Origin: Methanomicrobiales archaeon
GTDB lineage: Archaea; Halobacteriota; Methanomicrobia; Methanomicrobiales; Methanoculleaceae
Direction of reading: 5' to 3'
DNA length: 8,907 nt
Assembly: GCA_012510295.1 (NCBI GenBank)
Contig: JAAZID010000285.1
Span: 1 to 8,907 of the forward strand
Part shown: positions 6,260-8,907 of the stretch, piece by piece
How the letters are laid out: every line of letters starts with the position of its first letter
Position numbering within the stretch: the stretch's first letter is position 1
Position numbers and translations under genes: made by a program
The notes under the pieces: generated by a model
Database searches by the model: none
Seen by the model: only the letters and a program-made list of their open reading frames with translations
Told to the model about the DNA's origin: nothing

Positions 6260-7147
6260 ATGGACGTACTCGGTAACTACAAGTCTGTGATATCGGCGCG
6301 CTCGACCGACAGGGACATCCTGAAAAAGGCCCAGGACGGCGGCATCATCACGACACTCTTCGCTTACGCGCTTGAGGAAGGCATCATCGACGGTGCCGTC
6401 GTCGCGGGCCCGAGCGACGAGCCCTGGAGGCCGAAACCCATGGTTGTATCGACAAAGGCCGAACTCCTGGCCGCCGCCGGAACGCGCTATACCATCAGCC
6501 CGAACATCTCCCTGATCAAGGAGGCGACCCGGAGCTACGGTCTCGACCGTGTCGGTATCGTCGGCACCCCCTGCCAGATCCAGGCTATCCGGAAGGCGCA
6601 GCTCTATCCGATCGGGATGCGTGACGTTGACGACAAGATCGCTCTTGCGCTCGGCATCTTCTGCATGGAGAACCTCTCCTACCAGGCGCTCGAGGCGATC
6701 GTCGAAGATCACTGCAACCAGAAGATGGAGTCCGTCAAGAAGATGGATATCGGCAAGGGTAAGTTCACGGTCTACACCGAACGCGGTGCAGTCTCCCAGA
6801 TGCCACTCAAGTTGATCCACAAGTACGTGCAGCCTGGCTGTAACGTCTGCCTGGATTACGTCGCGAACCTCGCTGACATATCGAGTGGCTCCGTTGGAAG
6901 TCCCGACGGCTGGAGCACGGTCTTTGTGCGGAGTATGAAGGGCAACGCAGTCTGGGACGGCGCTATCGAGGCCGGCCTCTTCGAGACGAAGCCGATGGAC
7001 CAGGTCAAGCCTGGCCTCGACATGGTGAAGAAGCTCTCCACCGATAAGATCACGAAGAACCAGAAGAACGTGGACGCGCGCAAGACTGCCGGACTCAGGG
7101 CTGACGGAACCCCGAAGGGTCTCCGGAACCCCTACGAGTCTCCCTGA
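6260..7147 (+). CDS. frhB: F420-reducing hydrogenase, beta subunit (FAD/F420-binding)
   Basis: FrhB receives electrons through a [4Fe-4S] cluster and FAD and passes hydride to coenzyme F420. It belongs to the FrhB/FdhB family also found with F420-dependent formate dehydrogenase and other F420-linked enzymes. The chosen ATG at 6260 follows GAGGTGA (6248-6254) and gives 295 residues starting MDVLGNYKSV. An in-frame ATG at 6224 would overlap frhG and lacks a ribosome site. Motifs: QDGGIITTLFAYALEEGIIDGA near 25-46, GTPCQ (C105), C135, and C194-C197 in PGCNVC followed by ADISSGSVG. These four cysteines are the likely cluster ligands, an inference from family conservation. The frhG stop overlaps this ribosome site, so the two are translationally coupled. 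It is the last gene of the operon. Confidence 0.96.
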   Translation: MDVLGNYKSVISARSTDRDILKKAQDGGIITTLFAYALEEGIIDGAVVAGPSDEPWRPKPMVVSTKAELLAAAGTRYTISPNISLIKEATRSYGLDRVGIVGTPCQIQAIRKAQLYPIGMRDVDDKIALALGIFCMENLSYQALEAIVEDHCNQKMESVKKMDIGKGKFTVYTERGAVSQMPLKLIHKYVQPGCNVCLDYVANLADISSGSVGSPDGWSTVFVRSMKGNAVWDGAIEAGLFETKPMDQVKPGLDMVKKLSTDKITKNQKNVDARKTAGLRADGTPKGLRNPYESP

Positions 7148-7154
7148 AACACTC

Positions 7155-7162
7155 TTTTTTTT
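7155..7162 (+). terminator. oligo-T terminator of the frh operon
   Basis: Eight consecutive T starting eight bases after the frhB stop form a typical strong archaeal U-tract terminator. Confidence 0.75.
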
Positions 7163-7587
7163 GGCGGAATCTGAAGGGGTCTTAACGATAGAGTACACAG
7201 GACAGGCCCCTGCCCACAGGATGGATCCGGCTACGCCACCCGGAGGAGTTCCTCCTCCCGTCTCCACGAAGGGTGGTGCACGGGCAGACGATCACCGGAG
7301 AGTCGCATAGCGAGATCCGGCCTTTCCTGGCACCTCTCCTACGCGCCGGATATTGTCATGTGAGGAGGAAGGGGGAGAATCAGCCCCCCCACAGGTGGGA
7401 GCCATGCGGATATCTCCTCAGTAGCTTCTCGCCCCGGTCCTCCTGAGCAAACTGCTCCATTATCTCCGCGCTACGTGAGGAAGACAGGCCCTCATCTACC
7501 GTAGCCCTTTCGCACCGCCTATCCATGCCGGGGGGAGAGAGCAGTAGCTCTTCCGTAATAGCGAGTGAGTGTCACGTGCGGTCTTTT
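7163..7587. other. tail-to-tail intergenic region between frhB and the speD-like gene
   Basis: No recognisable gene occupies these 425 bases. There is a tight palindrome, GGAGGA (7242-7247) and TCCTCC (7250-7255) with a two-base loop, and a small palindrome CAGG-CC-CCTG at 7203-7212. A doubtful 48-codon minus-strand frame lies at 7380-7526 and is listed separately. The minus strand has no long T-run behind the speD-like gene, so where that transcript ends is unclear. Confidence 0.45.
7380..7526 (-). CDS. doubtful small hypothetical protein (48 aa)
   Basis: From ATG at 7526 to TGA at 7380 the frame reads MDRRCERATVDEG..., then a charged helix-like stretch (EIMEQFAQEDRGEKLLRR) and a Gly-rich end (YPHGSHLWGG). 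The balanced charge pattern looks more protein-like than neighbouring chance frames. However, there is no Shine-Dalgarno site: the ATG is preceded by a C-rich stretch. No family is recognised. It lies 61 bases behind the speD-like gene on the same strand. It may be a remnant of a longer gene or chance. Confidence 0.2.
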   Translation of the reverse strand: MDRRCERATVDEGLSSSRSAEIMEQFAQEDRGEKLLRRYPHGSHLWGG

Positions 7588-8019
7588 TCAGTCCCTGAAC
7601 AGTACCTGGTACTTCGCCGACTGTGCCCCAAAAAAGCTCTTGCAGAACTCCGCTGCACGTGAGGGTTCATACTCCTTGCAGCTGAAGACATCAAGGTAGG
7701 CGGCGTTGGTCTCGTTTGCGAAGTGGCCGGAGACGAGCGATGTCTCGATGAGCTGGGTCATGGAGAACCCTGCGACCCGCTCGTTTGGGCCGAAGTGGAT
7801 GATCTGCGGTTCGCCGAATCTCTTCATGTCAATCAGGTCACAGAGCTCGATGATGAACCGGCGAATCATCTCCGGATCCCTGATCGATGCAGGGTCACAG
7901 TCCTTCAGGTCCACGTTCATGTACAGACCCCAGCTTCCGCGCTGCTTGAACTCTGCGATGATCTCTGCGTCGCTCATCATCTCAGTCATTACATTGTTTA
8001 TCATCACTTTGCTTGCCAT
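7588..8019 (-). CDS. divergent S-adenosylmethionine decarboxylase-like (SpeD family) protein
   Basis: A 143-residue protein of the AdoMet decarboxylase proenzyme family, whose members cleave themselves at a serine to make a pyruvoyl cofactor and decarboxylate AdoMet for polyamine synthesis. The best match is AAYLDVFSCKEYEP (106-119), corresponding to the Y/A-LD-V/I-F-TC block of bacterial SpeD. Aligning on it puts S94, H99 and C114 at the spacing of Ser63, His68 and Cys83 in Thermotoga maritima SpeD (recalled from memory). The Glu and His flanking that serine (ESH) are Thr93 and Leu95 here, and about 30 extra residues precede the usual N-terminus. The substrate is therefore open: AdoMet, or ornithine/arginine as shown for some SpeD homologues, or none. 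S97 is an alternative cleavage serine. The gene is monocistronic, with AAGGTGA before the ATG. Confidence 0.75.
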   Translation of the reverse strand: MASKVMINNVMTEMMSDAEIIAEFKQRGSWGLYMNVDLKDCDPASIRDPEMIRRFIIELCDLIDMKRFGEPQIIHFGPNERVAGFSMTQLIETSLVSGHFANETNAAYLDVFSCKEYEPSRAAEFCKSFFGAQSAKYQVLFRD

Positions 8020-8023
8020 GATC

Positions 8024-8086
8024 TCACCTTCAAGAGGAACTCTGATCGATTTGATCTTTTAATTTTTGGCGGTCCAGATTTTAAAC
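8024..8086 (-). promoter_or_regulatory. promoter and ribosome binding site of the speD-like gene
   Basis: On the minus strand, GTTTAAAAT (8086-8078) is a TATA-like box that would start transcription near 8054. AAGGTGA (8030-8024) is the Shine-Dalgarno site four bases before the ATG. The spacing is normal for an archaeal single-gene promoter. Confidence 0.5.
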
Positions 8087-8451
8087 TTATGCATGGTACA
8101 ATAGGAGGATAGCCGTTATTTATCCATTAAATCCAAGTAATTCCGGGGCATCAGCAATCCAGATACATATCAGCGCCCAATTCTGAAAAATAAGACAATA
8201 TAACGCCTATTATTCTTTCGATACGCATTCATTTGAGAATAATTCACACTTTGTGCGAATGTAGGCATACGTGAAGATTTCTCTCAAACCCTCGCAGAGG
8301 GGAGCTACCAACAAACAAGGGCATGAGAAACTGCTCTCCCTCATGTGCCATGTTCCAGCTATCCACCGGGTGACACCCCCAAAAGAGAGGACGGCCCGGG
8401 CAGCCCCCCGTACCGCAAGCGGTGCCCCGGATCTCCACCGCCGGCATACCC
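8087..8451. other. intergenic region between the speD-like gene and the zinc-finger gene
   Basis: No gene is supported here. The left half (8087-8260) is AT-rich, the right half GC-rich. Open frames on either strand lack ribosome sites and resemble nothing known. A small hairpin ACCGC-AA-GCGGT (8412-8423) lies 30 bases beyond the zinc-finger stop; it has no U-run but could mark that transcript's end. Confidence 0.4.
8242..8260. repeat. near-perfect inverted repeat in AT-rich spacer
   Basis: ATTCACAC (8242-8249) and GTGCGAAT (8253-8260) pair with one mismatch around a three-base centre, giving a 19-bp operator-sized dyad. It is about 155 bp upstream of the speD-like promoter and about 190 bp beyond the zinc-finger stop, so no target gene is obvious. 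Confidence 0.35.
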
Positions 8452-8595
8452 TCACCAGACCTCCGGGGGACGGCGGTGCGCGCGCCGGACATGCGCATGG
8501 AGGGTCTCGAGGGTGGGGTACCGCCGCCCGCAGAACGGGCAGATGAACTCCCCCGTCTCCACCGGGATCTTCCGCCGTCGTGGGGGTTCGCTCAT
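8452..8595 (-). CDS. 47-residue single C2H2 zinc-finger protein
   Basis: The start ATG (8595-8593) overlaps the TGA stop of the 3'-phosphoesterase gene as ATGA, so the two should be translationally coupled; the stop is TGA at 8454-8452. The protein has a basic N-terminus (PPRRRK), then a classical finger: C19-x2-C22, hydrophobic Y26 and L32, H35-x4-H40, with twelve residues between C22 and H35. The end is Arg/Pro-rich (HRRPPEVW). This matches the C-x2-C-x12-H-x3-5-H pattern of DNA-binding fingers. Such one-finger proteins are known in archaea but mostly uncharacterised. The basic flanks suggest nucleic acid binding, perhaps with the neighbouring DNA-end repair enzyme; this role is inferred from gene overlap alone. 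Confidence 0.8.
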   Translation of the reverse strand: MSEPPRRRKIPVETGEFICPFCGRRYPTLETLHAHVRRAHRRPPEVW

Positions 8596-8907
8596 CCCGG
8601 CTCCCCTCCCGCCGCAATCTCCTCGATCGTCCGCCCGGAGACGACCGACCGCATCTCCGTCGCCACGAGGTTCCGGCCCGGCGCCGCCTCCGCATCATCC
8701 ATCTTCACGAGGAGCCATGCCTCACCCTTCTTGCCGGTCCGAAACCGGGTGAGGGCATACCCGCCCCGGACCTTCTCACCCTCAAGCCAGAACGACACAT
8801 GACCCTGCTTGAGCGCCCCGGCGACCGGGATATCCCGCCCATCCTTCCGGGTGAGGTTCCGGTAGATCCCCCGGTCCCAGATCATGACTGTCCCGGCCCC
8901 GTACCTC
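8592..8907 (-). CDS. stand-alone LigD-type DNA 3'-phosphoesterase (C-terminal part)
   Basis: The frame is open to the right edge, where it reads RYGAGTVMIWDRG. It continues with GHVSFWLEGEKVRGGYALTR, then WLLVKMDD and SGRTIEEIAAG. These are hallmarks of the phosphoesterase (PE) domain found at the N-terminus of bacterial LigD and as separate proteins in archaea. PE trims 3'-ribonucleotides and 3'-phosphates to leave 3'-OH ends ready for ligation. The protein stops soon after the domain, so no ligase or polymerase domain is fused at the C-terminal side. The N-terminal catalytic residues (several His, Asp, Arg) lie outside the window and cannot be checked. An internal ATG at 8885 is not the true start because conserved residues precede it. 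It overlaps the zinc-finger gene by four bases. Confidence 0.88.
   Translation of the reverse strand, partial: RYGAGTVMIWDRGIYRNLTRKDGRDIPVAGALKQGHVSFWLEGEKVRGGYALTRFRTGKKGEAWLLVKMDDAEAAPGRNLVATEMRSVVSGRTIEEIAAGGEPG

Noticed and set aside
6230..7267. A 345-codon minus-strand open frame opposite frhB
   Set aside because: Longer than frhB itself but a shadow: frhB has clear family motifs, ribosome site and operon position.
8210..8698. A 162-codon minus-strand frame overlapping the zinc-finger and phosphoesterase genes
   Set aside because: Arg-rich out-of-frame shadow; the other frames carry recognisable domains joined by ATGA.
8271..8802. Overlapping + strand frames at the right end
   Set aside because: Pro/Arg-rich shadows of the minus-strand phosphoesterase and zinc-finger genes.
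1..8907. CRISPR array, tRNA, rRNA or intact insertion sequence
   Set aside because: No regularly spaced repeats, no tRNA T-loop motif, no rRNA segment and no transposase motif were seen on either strand.

Overview
The window looks like chromosomal DNA from a hydrogenotrophic methanogenic archaeon, most likely order Methanomicrobiales and probably Methanoculleus-like; the genus is an inference from GC-rich codon use and protein flavour, not a database result. Two groups of genes point to a methanogen. One is the complete coenzyme F420-reducing [NiFe]-hydrogenase operon in the order frhA-frhD-frhG-frhB. The other is mptA, the archaeal GTP cyclohydrolase that starts methanopterin synthesis. Oligo-T transcription ends, TATA/BRE-like promoters and Shine-Dalgarno sites (GGAGG, GAGGTGA) fit an archaeon.

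Layout. Bases 1-149 hold the C-terminal end of a + strand gene, probably purL. It converges on ilvC (minus strand, 267-1256), a class I ketol-acid reductoisomerase. ilvC and mptA (+, 1386-2327) are divergent and share a 129-bp intergenic region with a TATTTAA-like box and a perfect 7-bp inverted repeat. A gap of about 1.1 kb (2328-3446) follows. Its first 0.9 kb carries several hairpin-forming repeats but no gene I can support; its last 0.2 kb is a very AT-rich promoter and leader for frh. The frh operon fills 3447-7147 and ends at a run of eight T.

Right-hand side. A gap of about 440 bp holds one doubtful 48-codon reading frame. Next is a minus-strand S-adenosylmethionine-decarboxylase-like gene (7588-8019) that keeps the processing serine, histidine and cysteine at canonical spacing but has lost the Glu-Ser-His signature. 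A gap of about 430 bp follows. The right edge carries a minus-strand pair overlapping by ATGA: the C-terminal part of a stand-alone LigD-type 3'-phosphoesterase (8592 to beyond the edge) and a 47-residue single C2H2 zinc-finger protein (8452-8595).

How the genes work together. FrhA (Ni-Fe site), FrhG (iron-sulfur relay) and FrhB (FAD/F420 site) form the enzyme that reduces F420 with H2, and FrhD is the protease that matures FrhA. MptA feeds synthesis of tetrahydromethanopterin, whose C1 carriers are reduced by F420H2, so the two loci are linked functionally though not by an operon. IlvC and PurL are housekeeping biosynthesis. The most unusual items are the C2H2 zinc-finger/3'-phosphoesterase pair, the divergent SpeD homologue, and a basic, proline-rich N-terminal extension of FrhG that overprints the end of frhD.
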